A stretch of DNA of 64,000 nt, from NCBI GenBank assembly GCA_026394075.1, contig JAPKYX010000216.1:1-64000 (forward strand), in the 5' to 3' direction. The stretch is from Acidobacteriota bacterium. Lineage in GTDB: Bacteria > Acidobacteriota > Terriglobia > Bryobacterales > Bryobacteraceae. The notes below the pieces were generated by a model, which worked only from the letters and a program-made list of their open reading frames with translations, did no database searches and had not been told where the DNA came from. Position numbers and translations under genes: made by a program. Below are positions 1-9,329 of the stretch, piece after piece (position 1 is the first letter of the stretch; the number at the start of each line of letters is the position of its first letter).

Positions 1-147
1 TGGGATGGTGGGCCGTCTCGGAGAACGTCGAGGTACGGAGATATCGTGGCTGGCCACCGTCATCGACGACAGCCAGCCCCACGATGCTTTCGATCACAAC
101 TTCAAGTTAACACTCCCGGTTGTGAACCAGAATACTGGGCCTGATAG
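1..147. other. Left edge, no assignable gene
   Basis: These 147 bases lie downstream of glnK. The minus strand is open from a GTG at 97 and, in another frame, from an ATG at 63, both running off the edge. Either could be the start of a further leftward gene, but too little is visible to choose or to name a product. Confidence 0.3.
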
Positions 148-486
148 CTACAGTGCGGATTCGCCACGGTCGCCGTTGCGGATGCGGATTGCTTCCGTCA
201 CGTCGCTCACAAAGATCTTGCCGTCGCCGATCTTGCCCGTGCGGGCGCCATCGACAATCGCCGCCACCACTTCTTCCACGCGCCCTTCCGGAACCACCAG
301 TTCCAGCTTCAGGCGCGGAATCTCCTGCACCTCATACTCCTGGCCGCGGTAGATCTCCGTATGGCCTTTTTCACGGCCATGGCCGCGGACCTCGGTGATC
401 GTCAATCCGTCAACGCCGGCCTTTTTCAGGGCTGCCTTGACGTCTTCCAGTTTGAACGGTTGGATGATCGCTTCAATCTTCTTCAT
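148..486 (-). CDS. glnK: Nitrogen regulatory protein PII
   Basis: A 112-residue PII signal protein, the usual family length. PII trimers sense 2-oxoglutarate, ATP/ADP and often glutamine, and control ammonium transport and glutamine synthetase in the cytoplasm. The N-terminus MKKIEAIIQPFK is typical, and the T-loop carries YRGQEY with Tyr51 at the classical uridylylation position. The C-terminal TGKIGDGKIFV segment matches the PII signature. I chose the ATG at 486 because it gives the family N-terminus and has AGAAGG upstream; a longer open frame reaching 612 would overlap amtB and add a non-family tail. It lies 40 bases downstream of amtB on the same strand, the standard amtB-glnK arrangement, so it probably binds and blocks AmtB when nitrogen is plentiful. 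GlnK rather than GlnB is inferred only from this linkage. Confidence 0.95.
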   Translation of the reverse strand: MKKIEAIIQPFKLEDVKAALKKAGVDGLTITEVRGHGREKGHTEIYRGQEYEVQEIPRLKLELVVPEGRVEEVVAAIVDGARTGKIGDGKIFVSDVTEAIRIRNGDRGESAL

Positions 487-526
487 ATGGATGTTGGCCT
501 TCTCAGTTTCCTTATGCGTCGATTCC

Positions 527-1900
527 TTACGCGTCGAAGTTGTAGCCTTCTTCGCCATGCTGGCTGACGTCGAGACCAATCGTCTCCTGATCAGGCGTGG
601 CCCGCACCCCACCGCAAACGATATCGCAAATCTTCAGGATGATCAGCGTCCCGACGATGGCGATGCCCCAGGCGATGGCGACACCAATCAACTGATTGAC
701 GATCTGGCCGCCGTTGCCGTCAATCAAGCCACCCTTGCCGTCGGCAATGGCGCTGTTGACCGCTTTGGTGGCAAACACACCCGTCAGGATGGCGCCCAAC
801 GTTCCGCCGGCCCCGTGGACACCAAAAGCATCCAGCGAGTCGTCGTAGTTGAACATGTTCTTCACCTTCACCACCATGAAGTAGCAAACGATGCCGCCCA
901 CAAAACCCATAATCAGGGCCGGACCGGGCTTCACAAAACCGGAAGCCGGCGTGATCACCACCAACCCCGCGACCGCGCCCGAAATGCCACCCAGCACGCT
1001 GGGCTTCGAGTGCAGCCATTCCATCAACACCCAGCCGATGGCAGCAGTTGCCGCCGCAAAGTGCGTGGCCGTAAACGCGCTGGAAGCCAGAGCATTCGCC
1101 GCCAGCGCGCTGCCGGCGTTGAAGCCAAACCAGCCCACCCACATCAAGCAGGCGCCAATGAAGCTCAGCACCAGCGAGTGCGGCTTCATCGGTTCACTAC
1201 CGTAGCCCTTGCGCTTGCCCAGGTAGATCGCGCAAACCAGCGCCGACACGCCAGAGGTGATGTGCACCACCGTGCCGCCCGCAAAGTCGAAGCAGGGAAT
1301 TGATCCGCCCAGGAAGGCGTTCAGCAATCCACCCTTGCCCCACACCATGTGCGCCATCGGGTAGTAAACCAGGAACGACCACAGCGTCATGAACAGGCAC
1401 ATTGCGCCAAACTTCATGCGTTCGGCAAACGCACCGGTGATCAGTGCCGGTGTGATGATGGCGAACATCATCTGGAACAGCATCCACGTCTGGTGCGGAA
1501 TCGTGGCGGCGTAGTCGCCCATCGGGTCGCCACCCACGCCCTCCAGCATGAAGTACCGCAAGTCGCCGATAAACGCATTGCCTTCGCCGAACGAAAGGCT
1601 ATAGCCGATGACCGCCCACAGCACCGTTGCCAGCGCCATCAGCGTAAAGCTCTGCATCATCGTCGCCAATACATTTTTCTTGCGGACCAGTCCGCCGTAG
1701 AAAAGCGCCAATCCCGGGCCGGTCATCATCAACACCAGGGCGCAGGAGACCAGCATCCAGGCGTTGTCGCCCGCCGATTGGGCGGCGGCTACTTTCGCCT
1801 GCAGGTCCTTGATGGGGTCGGGTGGTGCCGCTGGCGCTTGGGCCCATAGAGCCAGGGAGGAAAGCGCCGCGAGCGAAATGAGAGATCCAAGTCGTTTCAT
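527..1900 (-). CDS. amtB: Ammonium transporter AmtB
   Basis: A 457-residue Amt/Rh-family ammonium channel of the inner membrane. It starts with a cleavable-looking signal peptide (MKRLGSLISLAALSSLALWA), then an Ala/Pro-rich linker, then about eleven membrane helices. Family motifs are visible: ALFYGGLVRKKNVL in the first helix, GDYAATIPHQTW, FAGGTVVHITSG with the first pore histidine, and DAFGVHGAGGTLGAILTG with the second. The ATG at 1900 is preceded by GGAGAACT as a ribosome site; an upstream TTG/ATG extension to 1975 would spoil the signal peptide. glnK follows 40 bases later, so the two are co-transcribed. The gene is divergent from the porin at 2168 across about 270 bases that include an AT-rich stretch near 2010-2060. 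Nitrogen control is likely but I could not identify the operator. Confidence 0.96.
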   Translation of the reverse strand: MKRLGSLISLAALSSLALWAQAPAAPPDPIKDLQAKVAAAQSAGDNAWMLVSCALVLMMTGPGLALFYGGLVRKKNVLATMMQSFTLMALATVLWAVIGYSLSFGEGNAFIGDLRYFMLEGVGGDPMGDYAATIPHQTWMLFQMMFAIITPALITGAFAERMKFGAMCLFMTLWSFLVYYPMAHMVWGKGGLLNAFLGGSIPCFDFAGGTVVHITSGVSALVCAIYLGKRKGYGSEPMKPHSLVLSFIGACLMWVGWFGFNAGSALAANALASSAFTATHFAAATAAIGWVLMEWLHSKPSVLGGISGAVAGLVVITPASGFVKPGPALIMGFVGGIVCYFMVVKVKNMFNYDDSLDAFGVHGAGGTLGAILTGVFATKAVNSAIADGKGGLIDGNGGQIVNQLIGVAIAWGIAIVGTLIILKICDIVCGGVRATPDQETIGLDVSQHGEEGYNFDA

Positions 1901-2167
1901 AGTTCTCCGGGAGTTGGAAATGGCCAGTGACGGGGAGCCAGGGTTCGGCGACGACGAAGGCGCTCGGTAGTTCATTATCTTCCCTTAAGGGGGGTGTCGT
2001 AGCCAAGTGAATCATTTTTATTTAAGGGATCGAAATATTCTATTAGCCAGACTGATGCGAACTCTCCTACACTCCATTCATGTTTTCCGCGTGGGTGCCG
2101 ATTCTTTAGAGTGTTTTCAAAAACTGGAACGGATAGAACCCAACGGGTAGAACCAAAGGAGAGATGG

Positions 2168-3298
2168 ATGAAGCATAGTCAAGTCGTGTTGGGATTGTTC
2201 TGCGCGGGCCTAGCCGTGGCCCCGGCGCTACACGCACAGGCCGCACCGGCTGCTGCTCCCGCCGCCGCGCCGGGCTATGGATTGAATATCAGCGGTCTGG
2301 TGGACGGTTACGCCAACTACACCAAGAATGACCCTGCCAGCCGCAACCTGCTGTACCGGAATTTCGACGTGCGCAGCAATGGGTTCAGTTTGAATATGGC
2401 CCGCATGGCCATCGCGCATGATGCGGATCCGATCGGTTTTCGCGTCGATCTGGGTATCGGCCGCGCCTGGGATCTGTTTAATTTTCAGGACACCGCCAAC
2501 GGTTTTGACAACATGAAGTACCTGCCGCAGGCCTACGTGTCTTTCAAGCCCGCGTCCTGGAAGGGCGTGCAGGTTGATTTCGGAAAGTTTTACACCAGCG
2601 CCGGCGCTGAATTGACCGAAACCCACCTGGGCTGGAATTATTCACGCGCCCTGATGTACGCCAACGGCCCCTACTACCACTTCGGCTTCCGCTCCACCGT
2701 ACCGGTGGGTAAGAGCCTGGTGGTTGGCGCGCAGTTGGTGAATGGTTGGAACAACGTGGAAGACACCAATACCGGCAAAACGGTGGGCCTCACCAGCCTC
2801 TACACCGCCGGCGGCGGCAAGTTTACCTGGGGCAACAACTACTACGTCGGACCCGAGAAAACGGCCTCCAACGAGGGCTACCGCCATTTCTACGACACCG
2901 TTTTTGCCGTCAACACCAGCAAAGTCAGCGCCTACCTCAACATCGACTACGGCGTGGACAAGTTCGCCGTCGGCCGGGGCAGCAATCAGTGGTTCGCGGT
3001 CGGCTCCGCCGCCAAGTTCCAGCTGACCAAGAAGTTCGCCATTTCGCCCCGCGCGGAAATCTACAAGGACTACGACGGTTTCATCACCGGCACGCCGCAG
3101 AACCTGAAGGAGGTCACTCTCACGGGCGAATACAAGCCTCACGACAACTTCCTGACGCGCCTGGAATACCGCCGGGACTGGTCCGACAAGGCCGTCTTTG
3201 AGAAGGGCAAGCTGGCCAGCATCACCAAGAATCAGGACACGCTGGCACTAGGCCTGGTCTTCTTCTTTGACAACTTCAAGATGAACCTCGGGCGCTAA
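2168..3298 (+). CDS. Outer-membrane beta-barrel porin (BBP2/OmpL-like)
   Basis: A 376-residue exported protein. Residues 1-24 form a signal peptide ending ALHAQA, followed by an Ala/Pro spacer. The rest is a run of alternating amphipathic strands rich in Tyr, Gly and Asn, with segments such as GLVDGYANYTKNDP, FRVDLGIGRAWD and VQVDFGKFYTSAGAE, and it ends in an aromatic-containing strand (FFFDNFKMNLGR). This pattern fits the putative beta-barrel porin-2 (OmpL-like) family in the outer membrane. The ATG at 2168 has AAGGAGAGATGG just before it; a longer frame from 2111 lacks a signal peptide. The gene sits between amtB-glnK and glnA, so a role in letting a nitrogen source through the outer membrane is a reasonable inference, but substrate cannot be read from the sequence. 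Confidence 0.85.
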   Translation: MKHSQVVLGLFCAGLAVAPALHAQAAPAAAPAAAPGYGLNISGLVDGYANYTKNDPASRNLLYRNFDVRSNGFSLNMARMAIAHDADPIGFRVDLGIGRAWDLFNFQDTANGFDNMKYLPQAYVSFKPASWKGVQVDFGKFYTSAGAELTETHLGWNYSRALMYANGPYYHFGFRSTVPVGKSLVVGAQLVNGWNNVEDTNTGKTVGLTSLYTAGGGKFTWGNNYYVGPEKTASNEGYRHFYDTVFAVNTSKVSAYLNIDYGVDKFAVGRGSNQWFAVGSAAKFQLTKKFAISPRAEIYKDYDGFITGTPQNLKEVTLTGEYKPHDNFLTRLEYRRDWSDKAVFEKGKLASITKNQDTLALGLVFFFDNFKMNLGR

Positions 3299-3413
3299 GG
3301 GCGATCTGCCGACCGGTCCGCCAGCCGCCCCGCTGCGGCGCTTGATTGGGTCCATAAAATTTACTGATCCACAGGCTGGCGTGTGGCGTACCGCTGTCCG
3401 GCGAAAGTTGGCT

Positions 3414-3419
3414 TATAAT
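3414..3419 (+). promoter_or_regulatory. -10 element of glnA promoter
   Basis: A perfect TATAAT lies 157 bases before the glnA ATG. No good -35 hexamer is placed 16-18 bases upstream, so the promoter may be activator-dependent or of extended type. A transcript from here would carry a leader of about 145 bases containing the hairpins at 3462-3485 and 3494-3519. Confidence 0.55.
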
Positions 3420-3493
3420 CAACAGATTGCGGTGAGATTGCTCATCGGCGTCAAAATCCTTGGTGGTTCCCCGTTCCGCACCACCTGATGCCT

Positions 3494-3525
3494 CCGAGCC
3501 GTGAACGATCCCCGCTCGGCTTTTT
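3494..3525 (+). terminator. Leader terminator/attenuator before glnA
   Basis: CCGAGC (3494-3499) pairs with GCTCGG (3514-3519) across a 14-base loop and is followed directly by CTTTTT. This is an intrinsic-terminator shape lying inside the glnA leader, after the TATAAT and 45 bases before the ATG. A second hairpin, GGTGGT (3462-3467) with ACCACC (3480-3485), precedes it. It could instead terminate readthrough from the porin gene. Confidence 0.55.
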
Positions 3526-3570
3526 CAAAACAAAGCCTTTCAAAACGTTTTCTGGAAAAAGAGGAGATCG

Positions 3571-5001
3571 ATGTCTAACGACCTGCGCAACTTCCTGTCG
3601 CTCTCATACGACGAGCTGGAAGAACTGAATCTGAATGCGAAGGAACAGCGGAAGAGCCGCGTTTCCATCGACACGATCCGCGAGGAACGGATCAAGTACC
3701 TGACCGACGAGAAGCGGATCAAGGCTGTCACCGTCATGTTCAGCGACCTGGAAGGCCGCCTGCACATGCTCGACTACGACAAGAAGTTCCTGATCAACAG
3801 CTACGACAACCTGACCTTTGATGGATCCTCCATCCGTGGCTTTACCGCGCAGCGCGAAAGCGACCTGCGCTTGGGCATGGACTGGGGCGCCTTCTACTGG
3901 GGCCCCGCCGACATCTTCGGCACCGGCAAGGTGATGGTGTTCGGTGAAGTGATCGACAAGGACGGTTCGGCCTACGTCGGTGACATCCGTGGCGTGTTGA
4001 AGACCTACTCCAACAGCCTCTATGCCACCAAGGGCTACACCCTGAACGCGGCCAACGAAATCGAAGGCTTCCTGTTCAAGGGTGAGGAAGCGGAGCGCAA
4101 CTACCACGAGACCGGCAAGTTCGAGTACGTCAACACTGGCGGCTACTACCACTCCCTGCCGGGCGACCCGCTGCGCACCTTCATCGACACCGCCGCTGAA
4201 GTGCAGCGCGCCATGGGCTTCCAGAACGAAAAGGATCACCCGGAAGTCGCGCCCTCGCAGTTTGAAATCAACTACGGCTACGGCGAAGTGGTCGCTGCCT
4301 CCGATCAGATCCAGCTCTACAAGCTGATCTGCCGGCAGGTGGCCCGCAAGATGGGCTTGACCGCCAGCTTCCTGCCGAAGCCCGTCGTGGGCGTCAACGG
4401 CAACGGCATGCACACCAACGTGTCCATCTCCAAGGAAGGCAAGAACCTGTTCTGGGATCCCAAGGGCGAAGAGAAGATCTCCAAGATGGCCTGGCAGTTC
4501 GTGGACCGCATCCTGACCCACGGCAACGACATCTGCCTCAGCCTGAATGCCAGCGTCAACGCCTACCGCCGCCTGGACCCGCACTTTGAAGCGCCGAACC
4601 AGATCAAGGCCTCGGCCGTCGATCGCGGCTCGATGGTCCGCATCCCGATCGGCAACGAAAAGAGCTCCCGCGTCGAAGTCCGCTCGGTGGGCCCGGACGC
4701 CAACCCGTACATGGTGCTCTACTCGATCTTCAAGACCGGCCTCGACGGCGAGACCGCCAAGATCAAGAACCTCCGCCAGGCCGACCGTTACCTGCCGGAC
4801 AACATCTACACCGCCATCGACAACTTCAAGGCGGCCGATTGGACCACCACCCTGTTTGGCCCCGACGTGAAGTCCCGCTACATCGACCTCAAGCAGGGTT
4901 CGGCGGACCGTTGCGCCCGCCAACTGGGCACCTTCGTCAAGACGCCGGAAGTCCAGTTCCACCACGAAGTCTACAACCAGTACCTCTGGAACCAGTTCTA
5001 G
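3571..5001 (+). CDS. glnA: Glutamine synthetase, type I
   Basis: A 476-residue glutamine synthetase that makes glutamine from glutamate, ammonium and ATP. The beta-grasp signature FDGSSIRGF is at about residues 83-91, a metal-ligand segment NEIEGFLF near 162-169, and the ATP-binding loop NGNGMHTN at 276-283, where the usual second histidine of GMHxH is Asn. NPYMVLYSIFKTG lies near the C-terminus. The NLYDLPP adenylylation motif of enteric enzymes is not present; DNIYTAIDNF stands in that region, so GlnE-type control is doubtful. The ATG at 3571 follows a strong GAGGAGATCG ribosome site. Expression is probably controlled in the 150-base leader, which holds a terminator-like hairpin. Together with amtB, glnK and the porin it forms a nitrogen-assimilation locus. 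Confidence 0.97.
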   Translation: MSNDLRNFLSLSYDELEELNLNAKEQRKSRVSIDTIREERIKYLTDEKRIKAVTVMFSDLEGRLHMLDYDKKFLINSYDNLTFDGSSIRGFTAQRESDLRLGMDWGAFYWGPADIFGTGKVMVFGEVIDKDGSAYVGDIRGVLKTYSNSLYATKGYTLNAANEIEGFLFKGEEAERNYHETGKFEYVNTGGYYHSLPGDPLRTFIDTAAEVQRAMGFQNEKDHPEVAPSQFEINYGYGEVVAASDQIQLYKLICRQVARKMGLTASFLPKPVVGVNGNGMHTNVSISKEGKNLFWDPKGEEKISKMAWQFVDRILTHGNDICLSLNASVNAYRRLDPHFEAPNQIKASAVDRGSMVRIPIGNEKSSRVEVRSVGPDANPYMVLYSIFKTGLDGETAKIKNLRQADRYLPDNIYTAIDNFKAADWTTTLFGPDVKSRYIDLKQGSADRCARQLGTFVKTPEVQFHHEVYNQYLWNQF

Positions 5002-5030
5002 ACTTCGCCGTGTGATTCACACAGAGTCAG

Positions 5031-5064
5031 CGCCCCGGGCTTCGGTCCGGGGCGTTTCTCTTTT
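5031..5064 (+). terminator. Intrinsic terminator of glnA
   Basis: CGCCCCGG (5031-5038) pairs with CCGGGGCG (5047-5054) around a GCTTCGGT loop, followed by TTTCTCTTTT. It lies 30 bases past the glnA stop. Confidence 0.85.
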
Positions 5065-5150
5065 GGATCGCTGAATAGCTACCTGCCTGGGGTTAGGCCC
5101 GCAGAGTGCCCATAAAAACCACCACCGCCCCAAACAAGAGCCGCAGCCGA

Positions 5151-5184
5151 ACCGAGCCGCGACCAGCAGGAGCGGTCTGCCCTC
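5151..5184 (+). repeat. Dispersed intergenic repeat, copy A
   Basis: ACCGAGCCGCGACCAGCAGG followed by AGCGGTCTGCCCTC. This is one of about nine copies in the window of an imperfectly palindromic unit (AGCCGC ... GAGCGG core). It sits between glnA and the convergent exporter gene. Confidence 0.75.
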
Positions 5185-5251
5185 ATTCCCACCAGCCTAT
5201 CTGGCCCAATCCAATCCCGCAGTCATTCAACGCACTTCCGACGCATATACA

Positions 5252-6787
5252 CTACAGCGCCGGCACCTTGAACACGCCCAGCGCTGCACCCGTCATCAGC
5301 ACACCAACGCCCACAATCACCGCCGCCGAAAGCACCGGAACCACTCGAAATGCCCGGCTGCTGGTAATCGCTGGCATGGCTGGCATCAAGGACTTGGCGT
5401 ACAGCACCGCGCCGCCGATCGCCATCAACACCAACGCTAACCCCAGGCTGAAGCTGACCAGCAGAATCAACCCATAGGCCGCCCGGCCCATCGCGATCGC
5501 GCTCAGCAACAGCACCAGCGCCGTGGGGCAGGGCACCAGGCCGCCGGACACACCCAAGGCCGTCAAGCTGCCCAGCGTGATCTTCACCGGCAGGTCGTGA
5601 TGATGATGTGGACCGTTGCCGTGGTCATGCGTGTGGCCGTGGTCTTGACCGTCATCGTGGCTGTGGTCATGCCCGTAATCGCCGCCGCCACCGGTCAGCT
5701 TGGCCAGGCGCCTCTGGAACAGGTTCATGCCCACCATCACGATGGCCAGGCCCGAGATCGCCCCCATCCAGGGCACGATCCGCTCCGGCAGAATGTACTG
5801 CGATAGAAACAGCGTCACCAGCCCCAACGCAAACACGCTGATCGTGTGCGTGAAGGTCACCATCGCGCCCAGAAAAACCGCATGCTTTAGCGTCCCGCGA
5901 GCGCCCACCAGATAAGCGGCCACAATCGTCTTGCCATGCCCCGGCGACATCGCATGCAGCGCCCCGGCCACAAACGCCGCCCCCAGACCCAACAGAGCCA
6001 GCTCGAACGGCAGTTCCTTCCGGCTGAGCAGCGTGGACAGAAAGTCACCCCGGACCATCGTGCCCGCACTCGCATCCTGCGGGCCCCCGGCCACGGGTGC
6101 CGCTGCCGGAGCATCTGCATCCGCCTGCCGTGCCTCTGCCGCCACCTTGACGGCCGGCTTGGCCTCCGGCAACGGCGGGCGCACCGCTTGGCTCGCCAGC
6201 GGAGCCCCGGCATGGACGGTCACCGATGCGTGCAGGTCTTGCGGCGGTGCCCCGCTTGAGTCCGGCGGGTATTCGGCCAACGCCTTGCTGCGGTCCGGCG
6301 TCTCTCCCGTCACCACTTCCTTCCAGCCGGTACGGCCAGCAAAATTGGGATCGTCGTAGCTCACCGTTCCGCCGGCGGGCACGGCCACCAACAGCTCCGC
6401 GGTCACCCGCATCACCGGCATCGCCCCCGCCCCCTCGGCGACCACGACACTGGTGCTCTCCACCACGGCGCTCAACCGCTGGCCGCCGGAAGTGAACTGC
6501 AACGCCCGCACCCAGGCCGCCATCTTCTCCGGTGCCAGCTTCTTCAGCGCTTCCGGGTCGCTGGAGCTGGACAGCTCGAAGGTGGGAATCTCCGCCAGAT
6601 CAATCGCGTACGTCACTCGTAAGACGCCCGGCGCTGGTTTCAGGCGTGCATAGTGGCTCACGCTGAAATTCCCCATCGGGTGCGCCCAAGTGGCCGCTGC
6701 CAGGGCGGCGAGAACAAATAGCGAAGACCGCAGCGGTTTCATCACTCTTTTGGTACGCATGACAACGGGATTCGGATTGCGCGCCAT
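5252..6787 (-). CDS. NicO-family nickel/cobalt exporter-like membrane protein
   Basis: A 511-residue membrane protein. A signal peptide (LRSSLFVLAALAAATWA) leads into HPMGNFSVSHYARLK, typical of the extracytoplasmic N-terminal domain found in front of NicO/RcnA-like exporters. From about residue 265 the membrane domain begins, with HAMSPGHGKTIVAAYLVG, a His/Asp-rich cytoplasmic loop (GHDHSHDDGQDHGHTHDHG) and a second conserved helix GGLVPCPTALVLLLSA. These are the metal-binding motifs of the NicO family, so efflux of Ni/Co or a related metal is likely. Three in-frame starts exist (6787, 6760, 6742); the first has AGGAGA 11 bases upstream, while the third gives a shorter signal peptide. It diverges from deoC with only 35 bases between the starts, which include TAGTAT, so the two promoters share that space. 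Confidence 0.88.
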   Translation of the reverse strand: MARNPNPVVMRTKRVMKPLRSSLFVLAALAAATWAHPMGNFSVSHYARLKPAPGVLRVTYAIDLAEIPTFELSSSSDPEALKKLAPEKMAAWVRALQFTSGGQRLSAVVESTSVVVAEGAGAMPVMRVTAELLVAVPAGGTVSYDDPNFAGRTGWKEVVTGETPDRSKALAEYPPDSSGAPPQDLHASVTVHAGAPLASQAVRPPLPEAKPAVKVAAEARQADADAPAAAPVAGGPQDASAGTMVRGDFLSTLLSRKELPFELALLGLGAAFVAGALHAMSPGHGKTIVAAYLVGARGTLKHAVFLGAMVTFTHTISVFALGLVTLFLSQYILPERIVPWMGAISGLAIVMVGMNLFQRRLAKLTGGGGDYGHDHSHDDGQDHGHTHDHGNGPHHHHDLPVKITLGSLTALGVSGGLVPCPTALVLLLSAIAMGRAAYGLILLVSFSLGLALVLMAIGGAVLYAKSLMPAMPAITSSRAFRVVPVLSAAVIVGVGVLMTGAALGVFKVPAL

Positions 6788-6822
6788 GCTAATTTAGTAT
6801 CTCCTGGCGGGCAATTCGGTTC

Positions 6823-7482
6823 ATGATTCAATCCCTAATCGACCACACTATCCTGAAGCCTGGTGCAACGCGCGACGATGTGCTGCGGTTGTGCGCGGAA
6901 GCCCGTGAATACGGGTTCTTCAGCGTTTGCCTCAATCCCTACTGGGTGGGACTCGCGGCGAATGAGCTGTCTGGATCAGCCGTCAAGGTCTGCACCGTGG
7001 CGGGCTTTCCGTTGGGTGCGTCGACGCCGTTCATCAAGAACGCCGAAGCTGATGAGGCGTTGAAGCATGGTGCGGTTGAGATCGACATGGTGATCAACAT
7101 CGGTGCTCTGCGGGCGGGCGACACCGCGACGGTGCTCGAAGAGATCGGCCTGTTGGCGCACACCTGCCACCGCTCCGCTGCTCTGCTGAAAGTGATCATC
7201 GAGACGGCTCTGCTCACCGATGACCAGAAGCGGTTGGCGTGTGAGCTTGCGGTGCGCGCCGGCACTGACTTTGTGAAGACCTCCACCGGCTTTGCGGCCC
7301 ATGGAGCGACCGTTGAAGACGTCGCCTTGATGCGCGCGGTCGTAGGGCCAAAGATTGGCGTCAAGGCTTCCGGCGGCATCCGGACGCTGGCTGACTTGCG
7401 CCGCATGGTGGAGGCCGGTGCCAACCGCATTGGCGCTTCTTCCGGCGTCGACATCATGCGGGAGCTGGCCGCGAACTCATGA
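6823..7482 (+). CDS. deoC: Deoxyribose-phosphate aldolase
   Basis: A 219-residue class I aldolase that cleaves 2-deoxyribose-5-phosphate to glyceraldehyde-3-phosphate and acetaldehyde in nucleoside catabolism. The full family layout is present: IDHTILKP at the start, [19 protein letters not shown], the Schiff-base Lys152 in DFVKTSTGF, and the second catalytic lysine Lys181 in VKASGGIRT. Length matches bacterial DeoC. There is no Shine-Dalgarno; TAGTAT at 6795-6800 could drive a short leader. Its stop overlaps the start of the next gene (ATGA), so the phosphatase is translationally coupled to it, an unusual partner for a catabolic aldolase. Confidence 0.96.
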   Translation: MIQSLIDHTILKPGATRDDVLRLCAEAREYGFFSVCLNPYWVGLAANELSGSAVKVCTVAGFPLGASTPFIKNAEADEALKHGAVEIDMVINIGALRAGDTATVLEEIGLLAHTCHRSAALLKVIIETALLTDDQKRLACELAVRAGTDFVKTSTGFAAHGATVEDVALMRAVVGPKIGVKASGGIRTLADLRRMVEAGANRIGASSGVDIMRELAANS

Positions 7483-9308
7483 GGCGGCGTCGCCAGCCAC
7501 CCGTGGAGGGTGCCCCATCACGGCCCGCCGAATCATCGTCGGACCAGTCGTTGCCTACACAGTCGCCTTCTACACAGTCGCCGCCCGCCCGTTTCCAGCA
7601 GCGCGAAGAACTGCTCGATTTTCTGTTGGAAGTGGTGGGCCTCGCCTCCGAGACGCTCAACCTGGACCAGTTGCTCGAAAGCGTCGGCCACCTCGTCGTG
7701 CGGGCGATTCCTGCCGAACTACTGGCCATCTTGCTCTACAGTGAGCGCCGCAAGACGCTGCGCATTCGACACGCCATCGGCCATCGCGAGGAACTGGTAC
7801 GGCACCTGGAAGTCCGCCTGGGTGAAGGCTTGGTTGGCCAAGCGGCCATGACCCGTAAAGCCGTGCGCCTGGATGACGTCCGAACCGATCCGCGCTACCT
7901 CAGCGCCCTGGACGCCGTCCGGAGTGAACTCGCGGTGCCGATCCTGGTGCGCGGGCGTCTGGTGGGCGTCATCGACATTCAAGCCACGGCGCTCGCGGCT
8001 TTCACCCGTGAAGACGAGGCACTGCTCACGCTGATCGCGATGCGTATCGGGTCCGTGATCGACAACGCCCGGCTCTACCGGCGTCTCGAACGCAACCACC
8101 GCACGCTGCGCGCGCTGTCCGAGATGGCTCGCGAGTTCAGCTCCATTCTCGATCTCGATGAACTGCTGGACCGCATCGCCCGCGCCGTCCGTTCGCTGTT
8201 CGATTTCGATGCCTTCAGCATTCTCCTGATTGAGGGCGACTATCTGCGCCACCGCTTCAGCCAGCGCTACGACGAGCGCGTGGAAGTGGACAATATCCCC
8301 CTGAGCCATGGCTTGACCGGCCACGCCGCTTCTTACCGAGAGCCCGTGCTGGTGCGCGACACCACGGCCGACCCGCGCTACATCCCGGCCCATCCGGACA
8401 TCTTGAGCGAAGTGGCCGTGCCGCTAATCGTGAAGGATCGCGTGATCGGCGTCATCGATGTCGAAAGCGAACGGATGGGCTTCTTCACTGAAGATCACGT
8501 CCGGACGTTGATGCTGCTGGCGCCGCAGGTGGCCACCGCCATCGAGAACGCCCGGCTCTATGAGGAAGTAGAAACACGCAAACGGGAGATGGAGGGCGAT
8601 CTGGCCGCGGCCCGGCGCTTGCAGCATGTCCTGATGCCGCGCGAAGCTCCGCAGATCCAGGGCCTGGAGATCGCCATCGGCGCTCGCCCCGCGCGCGAAG
8701 TGTCGGGCGACATCTACGACTTCTTTGAACACGGCTACGACTACGCGCTGATCGCCTTTGGTGATTCCAGCGGCAAAGGCGCGGCGGCCGCCATCTACGG
8801 AGCGTTGGTCAGCGGTATGCTCCGTTCCATGGGCCCCCGGCGCCGCGGACCGGCGGCGCTGTTGCGCGTGCTAAACGAAGTGCTGGTGGAGCGGCGCGTG
8901 CATGCTCAATACGTCACTCTGCTCAGCATCTTGTGGGACCAGAGCAAGCGCGAGATGACCATCGCCAATGCCGGTGCGGTGCCGCCCTTGATCGTGCGCG
9001 GCCAGCAGTTGATCCAACCGCAAGTGGAAGGCGTCCCGTTAGGCTTGCTGGATGAACGGGACTACGATGAGATCAAGATCACCCTGGAGCCTCACGACAT
9101 CGTGCTGCTGTACTCGGACGGCTTCCAGGACCAAGCCAACCCCGAAGGCAGCCACTTTGGTGATGCCGAGCTGAACCGGATCCTGTTGGCGCAGGCCGGC
9201 CACCCGGCTCGGACCATTGCCGATGCTCTGTTTACCGCGCTGGACGATTATCGCGGCCCGGTCGGCCTGGCCGATGACCAGACGTTGATCGTGATGAAAG
9301 TGATTTAG
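7479..9308 (+). CDS. GAF-GAF-SpoIIE serine phosphatase (RsbU-like)
   Basis: A 609-residue cytoplasmic signalling protein. A basic, Ser/Pro-rich tail of about 40 residues is followed by two GAF sensor domains (about 45-200 and 215-365), a coiled-coil linker ([20 protein letters not shown]) and a C-terminal PP2C-type SpoIIE phosphatase domain (about 385-608). Phosphatase metal motifs are visible: [30 protein letters not shown] and [10 protein letters not shown]. Such proteins dephosphorylate anti-sigma-factor antagonists and activate stress or other regulons in response to a small ligand or redox signal. The ATG overlaps the deoC stop by four bases. No anti-sigma antagonist or kinase is encoded nearby, so the target lies elsewhere. 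The ligand of the GAF domains is unknown. Confidence 0.9.
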   Translation: MRRRRQPPVEGAPSRPAESSSDQSLPTQSPSTQSPPARFQQREELLDFLLEVVGLASETLNLDQLLESVGHLVVRAIPAELLAILLYSERRKTLRIRHAIGHREELVRHLEVRLGEGLVGQAAMTRKAVRLDDVRTDPRYLSALDAVRSELAVPILVRGRLVGVIDIQATALAAFTREDEALLTLIAMRIGSVIDNARLYRRLERNHRTLRALSEMAREFSSILDLDELLDRIARAVRSLFDFDAFSILLIEGDYLRHRFSQRYDERVEVDNIPLSHGLTGHAASYREPVLVRDTTADPRYIPAHPDILSEVAVPLIVKDRVIGVIDVESERMGFFTEDHVRTLMLLAPQVATAIENARLYEEVETRKREMEGDLAAARRLQHVLMPREAPQIQGLEIAIGARPAREVSGDIYDFFEHGYDYALIAFGDSSGKGAAAAIYGALVSGMLRSMGPRRRGPAALLRVLNEVLVERRVHAQYVTLLSILWDQSKREMTIANAGAVPPLIVRGQQLIQPQVEGVPLGLLDERDYDEIKITLEPHDIVLLYSDGFQDQANPEGSHFGDAELNRILLAQAGHPARTIADALFTALDDYRGPVGLADDQTLIVMKVI

Positions 9309-9329
9309 CAACCTCAAGGCTCAAGTGAC

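Noticed and set aside
3430-3525. Glutamine riboswitch before glnA
   Set aside because: The conserved motif of the cyanobacterial glnA RNA is not present; only plain hairpins are visible.
3604-4965. Long open frame antisense to glnA
   Set aside because: High-GC coding DNA leaves long open antisense frames; the translation (Val/Asp/Gly-rich, no motif) is a shadow of glnA.
5252-6787. TauE/SafE sulfite exporter
   Set aside because: The HAMSPGHGKT and His/Asp-rich loop point to NicO; TauE lacks the N-terminal extracytoplasmic domain seen here.
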